Part shown: positions 8,336 through 17,295 of the stretch, in pieces | Layout of the letters: each line of letters starts with the position of its first letter | Position numbering within the stretch: the first letter of the stretch is position 1 | NCBI RefSeq assembly: GCF_003425685.1 | Contig: NZ_QJKM01000002.1 | Coordinates: forward strand, 310,001 to 374,000 | Source of the DNA: Rhizobium terrae | GTDB lineage: Bacteria; Pseudomonadota; Alphaproteobacteria; Rhizobiales; Rhizobiaceae | Length of the DNA stretch: 64,000 bases | Reading direction: 5' to 3' | Translations under genes and position numbers: made by a program | Notes under the pieces: model-generated | Database searches by the model: none | Told to the model about the DNA's origin: nothing | What the model saw: only the letters and a program-made list of their open reading frames with translations

Positions 8336-8974
8336 TCAACTCGTGGGGATGGTTGCCCGCATGGCGGGCCTTGCCGATATCTGCTCCCACCATTCCATGA
8401 GCGCCGGAAAGTCGGCCATCAATTCCACAGCGGCCAGTGCCTTCATAAAATAGTCCATCATCGGCGCAAGATGGAGATCGGCAAGCGTCAGCTCGTTTCC
8501 GCAAAGCCAAGGTCCATCGCCCATGAGATCTGTGACCGCCTTCAGGCAGACAGGCGCCTTCGCCAGAGATGCGGCCAGTTTCGCGGCATCCGTCTCCCTG
8601 CCGCTTGATGGTTTCGAGGCCTGCTCGACATAGATGCCCCAGACGAGGATCGGATAGACGTAGCTGTCGGCGATACCGATCATCTGGTTCATCCTCGCCC
8701 GCCGCCGAGCGTCCTTCGGCTGCAGGGCTGGTCCGGCAAATGCCTCGTCCACATAGCGGGTAATCGCGCCCGTTTCGTACAGAGCGAAATCGCCATGTTC
8801 GAAAGCCGGAATGCGGCCGAAAGGGTGCCGCACCAGATGGGAGGAAGGTGGGCCGCCCGGCGCGAAGACATCGACGGGGGTGAGGCCGTAATCCACACCC
8901 TTCTCCATGAGCGCCAGACGAACCGCCCGCACATAAACGCTGTAATCGGCACCGAACAATTGCGGTTTCTGCAT
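8336..8974 (-). CDS. glutathione S-transferase family protein
   Basis: 212 residues. The thioredoxin-like N-terminal domain (LFGADYSVYVRAVRLALMEKG, with Ser/Tyr near residues 11-13 at the catalytic position) includes HPFGRIPAFEHGDFALYETGAI, the cis-Pro and glutathione-binding segment. The all-helical C-terminal domain contains LTLADLHLAPMM, matching the N-capping box of GSTs. Start ATG 8974 follows GGAGAAGGA. It is convergent with rnhB and lies 47 bases after the nucleotidyltransferase gene on the same strand, so those two may be co-transcribed. Substrate is unknown. Confidence 0.9.
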   Translation of the reverse strand: MQKPQLFGADYSVYVRAVRLALMEKGVDYGLTPVDVFAPGGPPSSHLVRHPFGRIPAFEHGDFALYETGAITRYVDEAFAGPALQPKDARRRARMNQMIGIADSYVYPILVWGIYVEQASKPSSGRETDAAKLAASLAKAPVCLKAVTDLMGDGPWLCGNELTLADLHLAPMMDYFMKALAAVELMADFPALMEWWEQISARPAMRATIPTS

Positions 8975-9021
8975 GCATCCTTCTCCCGATCCAGTGGATT
9001 TCCCATGCCGGGGGCCAATCG

Positions 9022-9786
9022 TCAAACGTCGGGCTTGTCCTGCCGCCATGTCGCCGGCGCGTCGGCGCGATAACCATCGAAAAGCAACCCGCCATATGGG
9101 GCCAAGACCTGCTCGGCGAAATCCAGGAGCGGCCCGGCTTCTCCTTCGCGGAACAGCGCATCGAAGGCTGCGGCGAACGCGCCGCCCAGCGTCGCATCGA
9201 ATGTCGTCACCTGCCGCAGCAGCCATTTGCCGGAGCCGCACCAGTGCCCATTGCTGCGCAGGATGAAGTCGCCAAGCGCTGTATAGAGCGCCGCGCCAAT
9301 CGCCACCCGCTCGAAATCGGGGCGTTCGTCGCCAAGATCCGCCAGCATGCTCGAAATGACATAACGCTTGCGGTTAAGCGTCTCCCGGTCCAGCGGCGGT
9401 GGGCCTTTGTCTAGGAGCGTTTTCGCCTCGCGGCGAAGCGCCTCCGCCCGCTGCGGGCGCGGACCGGCGACCACTCCTTCCGCGACCATACGGATCAGCG
9501 TGGGAAGGCCCGCCTGCACATCCGCTTCGAGGAACCAGCGGAAGCTCCCCTCGTCGTGCACGAAAGCTTCGAACGGCACGCCTTCGAAGATCTGCGACTC
9601 ACGATGGGCATGCGGCAGGGACGAGTGGATGACGACGAGATCGATGTCGGAGGAAGGCGTCGCCGTGCCGCGCATGGTGGAGCCGGCCGCGAAGGCGAAA
9701 TCGGCATCGGCAAAATGCACTTTCAGAAACCGCTCGGTCAGGGAAAGCGCCTGTTCCCTGGACAGATTTCCCGCAACCAAAGCCAT
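9022..9786 (-). CDS. nucleotidyltransferase domain protein
   Basis: 254 residues. The N-terminal polymerase-beta-like nucleotidyltransferase core shows GSTMRGTATPSSDIDLVVI (GS followed by D-x-D), then FEAFVHDEGSF, which may supply the third carboxylate. The helical second half (residues 120-250) resembles the substrate-binding domain of aminoglycoside-type or kanamycin nucleotidyltransferases, but no specific subfamily is clear. A stem-loop terminator of the atp genes lies between this gene and atpF, so it needs its own promoter. Substrate could be a small molecule, a protein or a tRNA. Confidence 0.75.
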   Translation of the reverse strand: MALVAGNLSREQALSLTERFLKVHFADADFAFAAGSTMRGTATPSSDIDLVVIHSSLPHAHRESQIFEGVPFEAFVHDEGSFRWFLEADVQAGLPTLIRMVAEGVVAGPRPQRAEALRREAKTLLDKGPPPLDRETLNRKRYVISSMLADLGDERPDFERVAIGAALYTALGDFILRSNGHWCGSGKWLLRQVTTFDATLGGAFAAAFDALFREGEAGPLLDFAEQVLAPYGGLLFDGYRADAPATWRQDKPDV

Positions 9787-9810
9787 TCGCGATCCTCCAT
9801 TCGCCCAAAC

Positions 9811-9839
9811 AAAAGGCCGGGGCGAAACCCCGGCCTTTT
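9811..9839 (-). terminator. intrinsic terminator of the F0 ATP synthase operon
   Basis: AAAAGGCCGGGG (9811-9822), loop of five, CCCCGGCCTTTT (9828-9839): a perfect 12-bp stem with T-runs on both strands, 21 bases after the atpF stop. It separates the atp operon from the nucleotidyltransferase gene downstream on the same strand. Confidence 0.85.
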
Positions 9840-9860
9840 GAAATCTCTGTTTGCTGAAAA

Positions 9861-10346
9861 TCAGTTCAAGCGAGACTGCACCGAGCCGAGGGCGTCCTTG
9901 AAGAGCGCGTCCCGGGTGGAGGTGTCGGCCTTGGCGGAGATGACCCGCTCGGCGGCCGCAATCGCCAGATCGACGGCCGCGGCGCGCACGGCGCCGATCG
10001 CTTCGGCCTCGGCCTGCTTGATCTTCTGTTCGGAAAGCGCGTTGCGGCGAGCGACGAACTCCTCCGTCTTCTGCTTGGCTTCGGCGGTCAGGGCGGCGGC
10101 CTCGCGTTCGGCGGAAGCAACGATCTGAGCGGCTTCCGCTTCGGCTTCCTTCCGCTTACGCTGGTATTCGGCAAGCAGGCCTTGCGCTTCCTCACGCAAG
10201 CGCTTGGCTTCGTCGAGCTCCTTGCGGATGTTCTCGGCGCGCTGGTCGAGCGACTTCGCCATCATGCCCGGGACCTTCAGGTAGACGACCAAGGCGAGGA
10301 AGAGGACGAGGCCGACGAATGCGAAAAATGTTGCATCGAATGCCAT
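9861..10346 (-). CDS. atpF: F0F1 ATP synthase subunit b
   Basis: 161-residue stator subunit. One N-terminal membrane helix (ATFFAFVGLVLFLALVVYL) is followed by a long charged coiled coil rich in Glu, Ala, Lys and Arg that reaches up to F1. ATG 10346 was chosen because the conserved family start MAFDATF follows it and GGGAG precedes it; ten codons of open frame upstream belong to the tail of the preceding gene. It lies four bases after the b' gene, in the alphaproteobacterial order atpI-B-E-b'-b. Confidence 0.95.
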   Translation of the reverse strand: MAFDATFFAFVGLVLFLALVVYLKVPGMMAKSLDQRAENIRKELDEAKRLREEAQGLLAEYQRKRKEAEAEAAQIVASAEREAAALTAEAKQKTEEFVARRNALSEQKIKQAEAEAIGAVRAAAVDLAIAAAERVISAKADTSTRDALFKDALGSVQSRLN

Positions 10347-10350
10347 CGGA

Positions 10351-10962
10351 TCAGGCTCCCGTCTTCGCGGCTGCAACCGCAGCCTTGATGTCTTCGCCGC
10401 TTGCCTTAGCGCCGATCAGCTGGTCGACGATGGCGGATGCGGTTTCTTCAGCGATTTGGCCCACTTCGGCAAATGCCTGAGCCTTGATCTCGCCGATGCG
10501 GGTTTCGGCGGCGGCGAGCTTTTCCGAAAGTTCGGCCTCGATCGCGGCGCGGTCTGCCGCAGCCTTGGTCTTGGCGGCTTCGCGCGCGGTTTCGGCGATC
10601 TGATGACCCTTGGAACGGGCAGCAGCCAGTTCCTTTTCATAGGTCTCAACGGCGGCGTCCGCTTCCGCCTTCAGGCGGGCGGCCTCGTCGAGATCTTGGG
10701 CGATCCGGTCGTGGCGGTGTTCAAGAATGCCGCCGACGCGCGGCACGATGACCTTCTTCATCAGAAGGTAAAAGAGGCCGAAGGTGATGACGAGCCAGAG
10801 CAGCTGCGACGCAAAATGGGTCGAGTCGAAAGGCGGGAAAACGCCGCCACCGTGCTCGCCGCCATGCGCAGCGCCGGTTTCGGTATGCACTTCGCCTGCG
10901 GGCGCGGCATGCGGGTCAGTAGCGGCCGGCGCGGTCTGCGCATATGCCGAGGTCACGAACAT
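10351..10962 (-). CDS. F0F1 ATP synthase subunit b'
   Basis: 203 residues. It is the second, diverged b-type stator subunit found in photosynthetic bacteria and alphaproteobacteria, forming a b/b' heterodimer. An N-terminal His/Gly/Ala-rich periplasmic stretch ([15 protein letters not shown]) precedes the membrane helix [19 protein letters not shown] and a long coiled coil. Three possible starts occur in tandem (GTG ATG ATG, 10968-10960); the last has GGAGG at the best spacing and gives the family start MFVTSAYAQ. Often named atpG or atpF2 in databases, so no symbol is assigned. Confidence 0.93.
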   Translation of the reverse strand: MFVTSAYAQTAPAATDPHAAPAGEVHTETGAAHGGEHGGGVFPPFDSTHFASQLLWLVITFGLFYLLMKKVIVPRVGGILEHRHDRIAQDLDEAARLKAEADAAVETYEKELAAARSKGHQIAETAREAAKTKAAADRAAIEAELSEKLAAAETRIGEIKAQAFAEVGQIAEETASAIVDQLIGAKASGEDIKAAVAAAKTGA

Positions 10963-11044
10963 CATCACCTCCAGGTGTAGTCCAAATGCTAAGGATCACG
11001 GCGCGCTCTCTCAAGCGGCCGCGATCCCAATTCCTGGCCAGGTA

Positions 11045-11272
11045 TCAGACTGCGTAGAGCAGCAGGAGAGCGATGAGCAGCGAGAAGATGCCCAGAGCTT
11101 CCGTAACGGCGAAGCCGAATACCAGGCGGCCGAACTGGCTGTCAGCGGCAGACGGGTTACGCAGGGCGCCCGACAGGTAGTTGCCGAAGATGTTGCCGAG
11201 GCCGAGGGCCGTGCCGGCCATGCCAAAGCAAGCCAGACCTGCACCGATGAACTTTGCTGCTTCCGCTTCCAT
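11045..11272 (-). CDS. atpE: F0F1 ATP synthase subunit c
   Basis: 75-residue hairpin of two membrane helices forming the proton-carrying c-ring. The polar loop RNPSA and the ion-binding Glu58 within [10 protein letters not shown] are intact; the first helix has the glycine repeat [12 protein letters not shown] good AAGGAG ribosome site precedes the ATG. The glycine pattern and Glu58 context indicate proton rather than sodium coupling, by comparison with known c-subunits. Confidence 0.97.
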   Translation of the reverse strand: MEAEAAKFIGAGLACFGMAGTALGLGNIFGNYLSGALRNPSAADSQFGRLVFGFAVTEALGIFSLLIALLLLYAV

Positions 11273-11338
11273 GAGAAACTCCTTCGAAATGGTTGTTGCG
11301 GCTGTAGACTGACGCCTAGGACGCCAATGTCTTTATCC

Positions 11339-12091
11339 TTAGTGCCCGCCGGGATGGACCGCATCGTTGAGGTACATGCAAGTCAGCACCGCAAAGACAT
11401 AGGCCTGGAGGAAGGCGACGAGGAATTCGAGACCGGTCAGGGCGACGGTCATGATGAGAGGCAGGACTGCACCGCCGACGCCGAGCGCGCCAAGGGCGCC
11501 CAGCGAGGCGACGAAGCCCGCAAACACCTTCAGCGTGATGTGGCCGGCCAGCATGTTCGCGAAAAGACGAACCGAAAGCGAAACCGGGCGGGACAGGAAC
11601 GAGATGACTTCGATCGCGACGACCAGCGGCAGAAGCGCGCCGGGAACGCCGCTCGGCACGAAGAGCTGCAGGAAGTGCAGACCGTGCTTATAGAAGCCGT
11701 AGACGACCACCGTGCCGATGACGAGCAGCGCCAGCGCGAAGGTGACGATGATCTGGCTGGTGACGGTGTAGAAATAAGGGAACATGCCAAGCAGGTTCGC
11801 GGTCAGCACGAACATGAACAGCGAGAAGACCAGCGGGAAGAATTTCATGCCGTGACTGCCCGCGCCCTCGCGGAGCATGCCGGCGATGAATTCGTAGGAC
11901 ATTTCAGCGACCGACTGCGCACGGCCGGGGATCAGGCCCCGCTGCGACGTCGCGAAATAAAGGAAGCCGGCGGCGCAAGCCACGGTGGCAACCATGAACA
12001 GAGAGGCGTTGGTGAAGGAGAAGTCGATGCCGCCGATCTCGATCGGAACGATCTTGCTGATCTGGAACTGATGGATCGGATCGTTTGCCAC
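11339..12091 (-). CDS. atpB: F0F1 ATP synthase subunit a
   Basis: 250-residue polytopic membrane protein forming the proton half-channels. [16 protein letters not shown] carries the essential arginine that faces the c-ring, and the last helices contain [17 protein letters not shown] with the conserved Glu and Gln. The start is GTG at 12091 with GAGGTAAAC just upstream. It lies between atpI and atpE in the F0 operon; the 66-base gap to atpE contains the atpE ribosome site only. Confidence 0.97.
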   Translation of the reverse strand: MANDPIHQFQISKIVPIEIGGIDFSFTNASLFMVATVACAAGFLYFATSQRGLIPGRAQSVAEMSYEFIAGMLREGAGSHGMKFFPLVFSLFMFVLTANLLGMFPYFYTVTSQIIVTFALALLVIGTVVVYGFYKHGLHFLQLFVPSGVPGALLPLVVAIEVISFLSRPVSLSVRLFANMLAGHITLKVFAGFVASLGALGALGVGGAVLPLIMTVALTGLEFLVAFLQAYVFAVLTCMYLNDAVHPGGH

Positions 12092-12146
12092 CGTTTACCT
12101 CTTATCCTTCGCCGCGTCACGCGGCACCCATTCGATTGCGGCGACC

Positions 12147-12506
12147 TTATTGGTCGTCCCGCTCGTTATCCCTTGCCGCCTGCTGGGAGAAGGGTGACGC
12201 AGCCACCATTCCCACGGCACGAAGCACATTCAAAACACCGGCGCAGAAACCGAGGAGGAGCAGAACGATCATCCCCCACGGCGACGTACCAGCAAAACGG
12301 TCGAGCAGAAAGCCCAGAATGGCGCCAACGGCCACAGCAGAGATGAACTCGGAGGAAATCTTGAAGCCCAAGGCCATGCCCTTGCGGCTTTCTTCAGATT
12401 GCGCGTCCCTCTTCGCCTCTGCCGCGTCTTCAGCCTTCCTGCCCGCGAGTTCCGCGGAAAGGCGCTTCCGGCGCTCTTCCAGACCATCGTCGCGGTCATC
12501 CGTCAT
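12147..12506 (-). CDS. atpI: AtpZ/AtpI-family ATP synthase assembly protein
   Basis: 119 residues: a charged N-terminal half (RRKRLSAELAGRKAEDAAEAK) and two membrane helices, around residues 50-72 and 78-102 (VAVGAILGFLLDRF and MIVLLLLGFCAGVLN). AtpI homologues assist c-ring assembly, and the AtpZ relatives form Mg/Ca channels with AtpI; the alphaproteobacterial protein is usually called AtpI. It is the first gene of the operon, behind GGGAGGACGCAC and a good promoter about 110 bases upstream. It is not an essential catalytic subunit. Confidence 0.92.
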   Translation of the reverse strand: MTDDRDDGLEERRKRLSAELAGRKAEDAAEAKRDAQSEESRKGMALGFKISSEFISAVAVGAILGFLLDRFAGTSPWGMIVLLLLGFCAGVLNVLRAVGMVAASPFSQQAARDNERDDQ

Positions 12507-12621
12507 GTGCGTCCTCCCCTATTTCCGCCTCCGGCACAACCGGCTTTATGCCGGCAGACCACAAAAAAGTGCAGTCAGCGAGGGATTTCGCGCCTTCCGG
12601 CCCGTTTTCAAGTCGCGCGCA

Positions 12622-12650
12622 ACATAGTTTTGCCCGCCCCTATAGTCAAG
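12622..12650 (-). promoter_or_regulatory. sigma-70 promoter of the atpIBEF'F operon
   Basis: Read leftward: CTTGAC (12650-12645), exactly 17 nt, CTATGT (12627-12622). This matches the rhizobial consensus CTTGAC-N17-CTATAT in all but one base. The predicted leader to atpI is about 110 nt and contains a small CCGGC/GCCGG hairpin. Confidence 0.75.
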
Positions 12651-12775
12651 GCACCCTAGGTCCTTCATTTGTGGGAAATTAACCCAATAAAATCAGTTCG
12701 TTACACCGCCCGCAACCGGAGCCGGGTAAAACTGTCGCGGGAATCGCCACTTATCGCTGCGGCCAGCAGCCCGCG

Positions 12776-13990
12776 TCAACTCCAGCCGCCGCCATAGGTG
12801 CGGTAGAAGAGATGCAGGCCGATGCGGCCGACCTTCTTCATGGTACGGGCCCAGGCCGGACGCACGTAGACGGCGTGATAATGGGTCGCCGACCCCACTT
12901 CCGGCAGCCAGATCTTGCCGGCGGTGACGGCCATGGCCACGTCCCGCGCCATCTTCCAATGTTCCTCGGAGCGGATGCGGTCCTTGATATTGTCGCAGGC
13001 AAACGAGAACTGGCAGCGATTGCGCCAATCCTCGTTCTGGTAGACGACATCGCAGATCGTTTTCGGATAGGAGGGATTGCGCACACGGTTGAGGATAACC
13101 TGCGCGACGGCGGCCTGGCCGCGGGCGGATTCACCGCGCGCCTCGAAATAGATGCCAGATGCCAAGCACTGCTGTTCCTTTGCGGAGAAGGAATCGGGTG
13201 GTAGAGGCGTCGCCGCCCAGGCATGGTCTTCCGGGCTGATCGGCGGAATGAAGCGGCCCGCCTTCGGCTTGTCTTTCAAGATCGCATCGAAGGGAGATTG
13301 CTTGGCAAAATCCATTGCCGGCGGCGCATAGGCGGTGGCCAGCACGTCGGCGCTGTCGTTGTTGATCAGGCTCGCGACCATCGGCATCAGGTCGTCTTCC
13401 GGCTTCGGCTTCTCGTCCTTGCGGAAATAAAAGGCGGCAAGCTCCACCGGTTCTTCGTTCTTTTCGACCTTCGCAAAGGCGGTCAGTTCATCCCAATCCT
13501 CGACGGGCTGGATAAGCGAACTCTGCCGCTCCAGCACGGAACCGGCGGAAAAGGCCTTGGGCGGCTGCATGGGTTCGACGGCGACGATGCGGCCTTTCTT
13601 GGCGGTGCGGTTGACGCGATCCTCATCCGGGCTCCGGCCCGAAGATTTCGTCTCGTCGACAAGCGCAATCTTGCGGCCGTCCGGCAGAGTGACGCCGGCA
13701 TTGCCGGCAACCGCGTTCTTGATGCCCGGAAAGGCGAGCGAGGCCTGGTGGATGGAACCGGCGGGAGAATCGGTCAGCACCATGCGCCATTGGTCGGCGC
13801 CACCAAAACCGGTCAGAAGATCGGCGAGGTCGCCCTGGGCGGGAGCAGATGGAAAGACCAGCCATGAGGCAAAGCCGAAGACGACCGGGGAAGTCCAGGC
13901 GCCCGGACGGGACGAGGACTTGCGACGCAAAACGCTCTTCGAACGCAAAACCGAAACTCCACAAGGCAACGACGACCTGGTGAAGATCAA
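12776..13990 (-). CDS. SleB-type cell wall hydrolase
   Basis: 404 residues. The C-terminal 125 residues are a Hydrolase_2/SleB domain (ASGIYFEARGESARGQAAVA, VILNRVRNPSYPKTICDVVY, ATHYHAVYVRPAWA); FEARGE holds the expected catalytic Glu of this lytic-transglycosylase-like family that cleaves peptidoglycan. The N-terminus has a basic stretch and one hydrophobic segment (SPVVFGFASWLVFPSAPAQG) that should direct export, followed by about 200 low-complexity residues. There is no ATG near the start: TTG 13990 is reported, but TTG 13948 with GGAG eight bases upstream is equally plausible. Confidence 0.88.
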   Translation of the reverse strand: MIFTRSSLPCGVSVLRSKSVLRRKSSSRPGAWTSPVVFGFASWLVFPSAPAQGDLADLLTGFGGADQWRMVLTDSPAGSIHQASLAFPGIKNAVAGNAGVTLPDGRKIALVDETKSSGRSPDEDRVNRTAKKGRIVAVEPMQPPKAFSAGSVLERQSSLIQPVEDWDELTAFAKVEKNEEPVELAAFYFRKDEKPKPEDDLMPMVASLINNDSADVLATAYAPPAMDFAKQSPFDAILKDKPKAGRFIPPISPEDHAWAATPLPPDSFSAKEQQCLASGIYFEARGESARGQAAVAQVILNRVRNPSYPKTICDVVYQNEDWRNRCQFSFACDNIKDRIRSEEHWKMARDVAMAVTAGKIWLPEVGSATHYHAVYVRPAWARTMKKVGRIGLHLFYRTYGGGWS

Positions 13991-14026
13991 TCATTAACCT
14001 TGACGAGCGGTTAACGGACCTACTGA

Positions 14027-14047
14027 AAAGGCCTGCAATGCAGGCCT
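14027..14047 (-). terminator. terminator of the corA-kup unit
   Basis: AGGCCTGC (14029-14036), loop AAT, GCAGGCCT (14040-14047). Read leftward the stem is followed by TTTTC. It lies about 50 bases after the kup stop and before the start of the wall hydrolase gene. Confidence 0.6.
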
Positions 14048-14098
14048 CTTTAGCACATTCACATAAATGTCAGCCGGGCGCGAGGTCGCTTGGCCCCG

Positions 14099-16000
14099 TC
14101 AGATGATGACATGCGAGCCAAGTTCGACCACACGGTTGGCCGGGAGATGGAAATAGTCTGACGGGTCGGTCGCGGTGTTCGCCATGGCGATGAACAGCCG
14201 GTCCTGCCACATCGGCATGCCGGATTCGGCATCCGGCACCAGCTTGCGGCGGCCGAGATAGAAGGAGGTCGACATTATGTCGAACTTGAAGCCGGTCTTT
14301 CGCAGATAGGCCAGCGCCTGCGAGACGTTGTGCGACTGCATGAAGCCGAAGCGCAGCTCGACCAGGGTGAAGCGTTCCGAAAGCTTTTCGATCTTGAAGC
14401 GCTCCTCGAGCGAGACGCGCGGCTTATTGACGGTGACGATCGTCAGCACGACGTTCTTCTCGTGCAGGACGTGATTGTGCTTGATGTTGTGCAGCAGTGC
14501 TGCCGGTGCGGTTTCCGGGTCGCTGGTCAGGAAGATCGCCACGCCGGGGACCGCGACCGGAGCGTGATCGCTCTTCTTTTCGACCATGGGAATGAAGGTC
14601 GCAAGCGGCACGTCGATGCGGCGGGTCTTTTCGAAGAGGATCGCCGTGCCGCGTTTCCAGGTCCACATGACGATGGTGAAGACGATCGCCATCATCACTG
14701 GCACCCAGCCGCCGTCATGGACCTTGAGGAGATTGGCGCCCAGGAAGACGAGTTCCAGCGCCAGGAGCGGTGCCAGCGTGGTGATTGCAAAAGTCTGCGG
14801 CCATCTCCACTTCACGCGTACGAATTCGAAGGCCATCAGCGTGGTGACGACCATCGCCCCCGTCACCGAGATCCCATAGGCGGTAGCCAGCGATTCGGAG
14901 CTTTCGAAGCCGAGCACCAGTGCGATGACGCCGACCAGGAGTAGCGTATTGACCGACGGGAGAAAGATCTGCCCGGTATTGGTTTCGGACGTGAAGAGGA
15001 TCTGCATGCGCGGCAGATAGCCCAGATGGATACCCTGCCGCACGAGGGAAAAGGCGCCGGTGATCACCGCCTGGCTGGCGATGATGGTAGCCGCCGTTGC
15101 GAGAATGACGACCGGCAACAGCGCCCATTGGGGAAACATCAGATAGAACGGATCGGACATCGCTTCTGGATGTTTCAGCACCAGTGCGCCCTGCCCCAGA
15201 TAGTTCAAGGTTAGGGCCGGAAAGACGAGCGTGAACCATGCCCACTGAATGGGCTGGCGGCCGAAATGGCCAAGGTCGGCATAAAGCGCTTCGGCACCGG
15301 TAACCGTCAGGAAGACGGCACCGAGCACGATGATGCCGACAAATCCCTCACGCAGCATGAATTGAACGGCGTACCAGGGATTGAAGGCCGCAAGGATACC
15401 GAAATCGTCGGAAATGTGAGTGATGCCGCCCACACCCATGACGATGAACCAGACTGCCGTGATCGGGCCGAAGAAACGGGAAACAAGCCCGGTTCCCTTC
15501 GACTGGATCGCAAAAAGCCCGATCAGAATGCCGACGGAAATTGGCAGGACGGCGCTCTGCAGGCTCGGCGCGACGAGCTTCAGGCCCTCGACCGCGGACA
15601 AGACCGACAGAGCCGGAGTGATCATCGCATCCCCGAGGAAAAGCGCCGCGCCGATGAGGCCGAGCAGCATCAGACGCGCCCGGTGACCGTTGGCGGACTT
15701 GGTCAGCAGAGCAAGCAGGGACAGCGTCCCGCCTTCGCCGTCGTTGTCGGCGCGGAGCAGGAACAGCACGTATTTGAACGTGACGATGATCGTCAGCGTC
15801 CAGATCATCAGCGAGATGAGGCCAATGACCTCGAGTTCGGAGACGCCGTCATGCGAAATCGGCTTTAAGGCCTCACGAAACGCATAGAGCGGGCTCGTGC
15901 CGATATCGCCATAAACGACACCGACGGAGCCGAGCGCGAGCGCGAAGAGGCCCTGGACCTTGGTTTTTTCGGCAGCATGATGTTCTGCGGGGTGACCCAT
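14099..16000 (-). CDS. kup: KUP-family potassium transporter
   Basis: 633-residue K+/H+ symporter of the inner membrane. The signature [15 protein letters not shown] is near residue 32, followed by about 12 hydrophobic helices to residue 455 and a cytoplasmic C-terminal domain of about 175 residues, as usual for Kup. It starts at ATG 16000, 14 bases after corA, and probably shares the promoter upstream of corA. Pairing of a K+ and a divalent-cation transporter in one transcript suggests shared ionic-homeostasis control, but no riboswitch-like structure was recognised in the leader. Confidence 0.95.
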   Translation of the reverse strand: MGHPAEHHAAEKTKVQGLFALALGSVGVVYGDIGTSPLYAFREALKPISHDGVSELEVIGLISLMIWTLTIIVTFKYVLFLLRADNDGEGGTLSLLALLTKSANGHRARLMLLGLIGAALFLGDAMITPALSVLSAVEGLKLVAPSLQSAVLPISVGILIGLFAIQSKGTGLVSRFFGPITAVWFIVMGVGGITHISDDFGILAAFNPWYAVQFMLREGFVGIIVLGAVFLTVTGAEALYADLGHFGRQPIQWAWFTLVFPALTLNYLGQGALVLKHPEAMSDPFYLMFPQWALLPVVILATAATIIASQAVITGAFSLVRQGIHLGYLPRMQILFTSETNTGQIFLPSVNTLLLVGVIALVLGFESSESLATAYGISVTGAMVVTTLMAFEFVRVKWRWPQTFAITTLAPLLALELVFLGANLLKVHDGGWVPVMMAIVFTIVMWTWKRGTAILFEKTRRIDVPLATFIPMVEKKSDHAPVAVPGVAIFLTSDPETAPAALLHNIKHNHVLHEKNVVLTIVTVNKPRVSLEERFKIEKLSERFTLVELRFGFMQSHNVSQALAYLRKTGFKFDIMSTSFYLGRRKLVPDAESGMPMWQDRLFIAMANTATDPSDYFHLPANRVVELGSHVII

Positions 16001-16014
16001 GGGAGTGTCTGGCG

Positions 16015-16986
16015 TCAGAGCCAGCCTTTCCAGCGGAAAATGAAAAACGGGATGATGGCGGACATGAGCATCGCGAGGAGCGCGAGCGGATATCCGAGAT
16101 GCCAGTCGAGTTCCGGCATGAAATGGAAATTCATGCCATAGATGGAGGCGACAAGCGTCGGCGGCAAGAAGACCACCGAAGCGATCGAGAAGATCTTGAT
16201 GATGGCATTCTGCTCGACATTGATGAGGCCGAGCGAGGCGTCGAGCAGGAAAGCGATGTTGCCGGCAACGAAGGCGGCATGTTCCGACAGCGTCTCGACA
16301 TCATGTGCGATGGTGGCACAGAGGCTGCCGTCGCTTTCGTCCTTATGCATGTGGGGCACGTTCCTGAGAAAGGTCAGGAGGCGCGAAAGGGAACCCAGGC
16401 TATCGCGCACCTTGGCGACCAGCCGATGGTATTCGGCGATCTTGGCGAGCTTGTTTTCCAGATAATGCGGCGGTCGGCGCCTGCCGCGGTCGCGGAAGAT
16501 GTCGGTCGACATGGCGTCGATATGATCGACCGTGTGTTCGAGGATTTCGGCGGTGCGGTCAGCGATGGTTTCGAGCAGCCTTGCGAGAAGCGTCGTACCG
16601 TCACGCTTTTCCTCCGGAACGCGTCCGAGAGCCGCGATGAAGAGCTGAAAACTCTTCGGATCCGCATAACGCACGGTGATCAGCCGGTTGCCGGACAGAA
16701 TGAAGGCGACGTCGGTGAGTTGCGGATCCTGGCCGTCGGCACGCCAGACGAGCGAGGCCGTCATGAAGACCGAGTCCTTCTCGACATAGAGGCGGCTCGA
16801 CGGCTCGATATCCTTCAGGTCCTCACGGGTCGGAACCTGGATGCCGAGAAGGCTTTCGACATAGGCGTCATCTTGCGGCGTAGGCTCGACCAGATCGATC
16901 CAGACGATGTCGTCAGGAAGCCGGCGCAGCGCGTCGGTCGGCGCAAGCGTCTTCATCGAGCCAGTGGCGCTATAGGCGTTGATCAA
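16015..16986 (-). CDS. corA: CorA-family magnesium/divalent cation transporter
   Basis: 323 residues: a long cytoplasmic alpha/beta N-terminal domain, a long helical stalk ([18 protein letters not shown]) and two C-terminal membrane helices, the first ending in the signature YGMNF and the second ending in the basic tail FRWKGWL. CorA forms a pentameric Mg2+ channel gated by cytoplasmic Mg2+. Start is TTG 16986 with GGAG seven bases upstream. It begins a transcript with kup. Confidence 0.94.
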   Translation of the reverse strand: MINAYSATGSMKTLAPTDALRRLPDDIVWIDLVEPTPQDDAYVESLLGIQVPTREDLKDIEPSSRLYVEKDSVFMTASLVWRADGQDPQLTDVAFILSGNRLITVRYADPKSFQLFIAALGRVPEEKRDGTTLLARLLETIADRTAEILEHTVDHIDAMSTDIFRDRGRRRPPHYLENKLAKIAEYHRLVAKVRDSLGSLSRLLTFLRNVPHMHKDESDGSLCATIAHDVETLSEHAAFVAGNIAFLLDASLGLINVEQNAIIKIFSIASVVFLPPTLVASIYGMNFHFMPELDWHLGYPLALLAMLMSAIIPFFIFRWKGWL

Positions 16987-17083
16987 TCGTGGTCTCCGGC
17001 CGAAATCCGTCGGCCTTGAACGAGAAGCGGACTTGCCGGTTCCTTGAGGCGGAACCGCAAAGCCGGCCTCCAGCGGGAGGCGC

Positions 17084-17112
17084 CTATAAAGACAGCCATA
17101 GTCAAAATCAAG
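17084..17112 (-). promoter_or_regulatory. putative sigma-70 promoter of corA-kup
   Basis: Read leftward: CTTGAT (17112-17107), 17-nt spacer, TTATAG (17089-17084), close to the rhizobial consensus. The predicted leader to corA is about 90 nt. Confidence 0.5.
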
Positions 17113-17295
17113 TGGTGCATAAGCTCCGCCATTCGCGCAGCACCATGACTCCGTCGCCGCAGATGTTCAAGGGACCACGAACGACGAGGCGATTCTTGGC
17201 CTGGATCAAAGCCTTGACCGAAGCAGTCCTTGAGATCGCCCCGCAGCCCGCGCCGGGGAGCCATTCCAAAATGTCGCGCCTCTTTATTCGAATTC
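17113..17295 (-). other. intergenic remainder between corA promoter and mrp
   Basis: Together with the promoter and leader, this makes up a 309-base gap between corA and mrp. I see no recognisable gene, tRNA or stem-loop terminator here; open frames on both strands lack protein-like composition. Confidence 0.5.
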
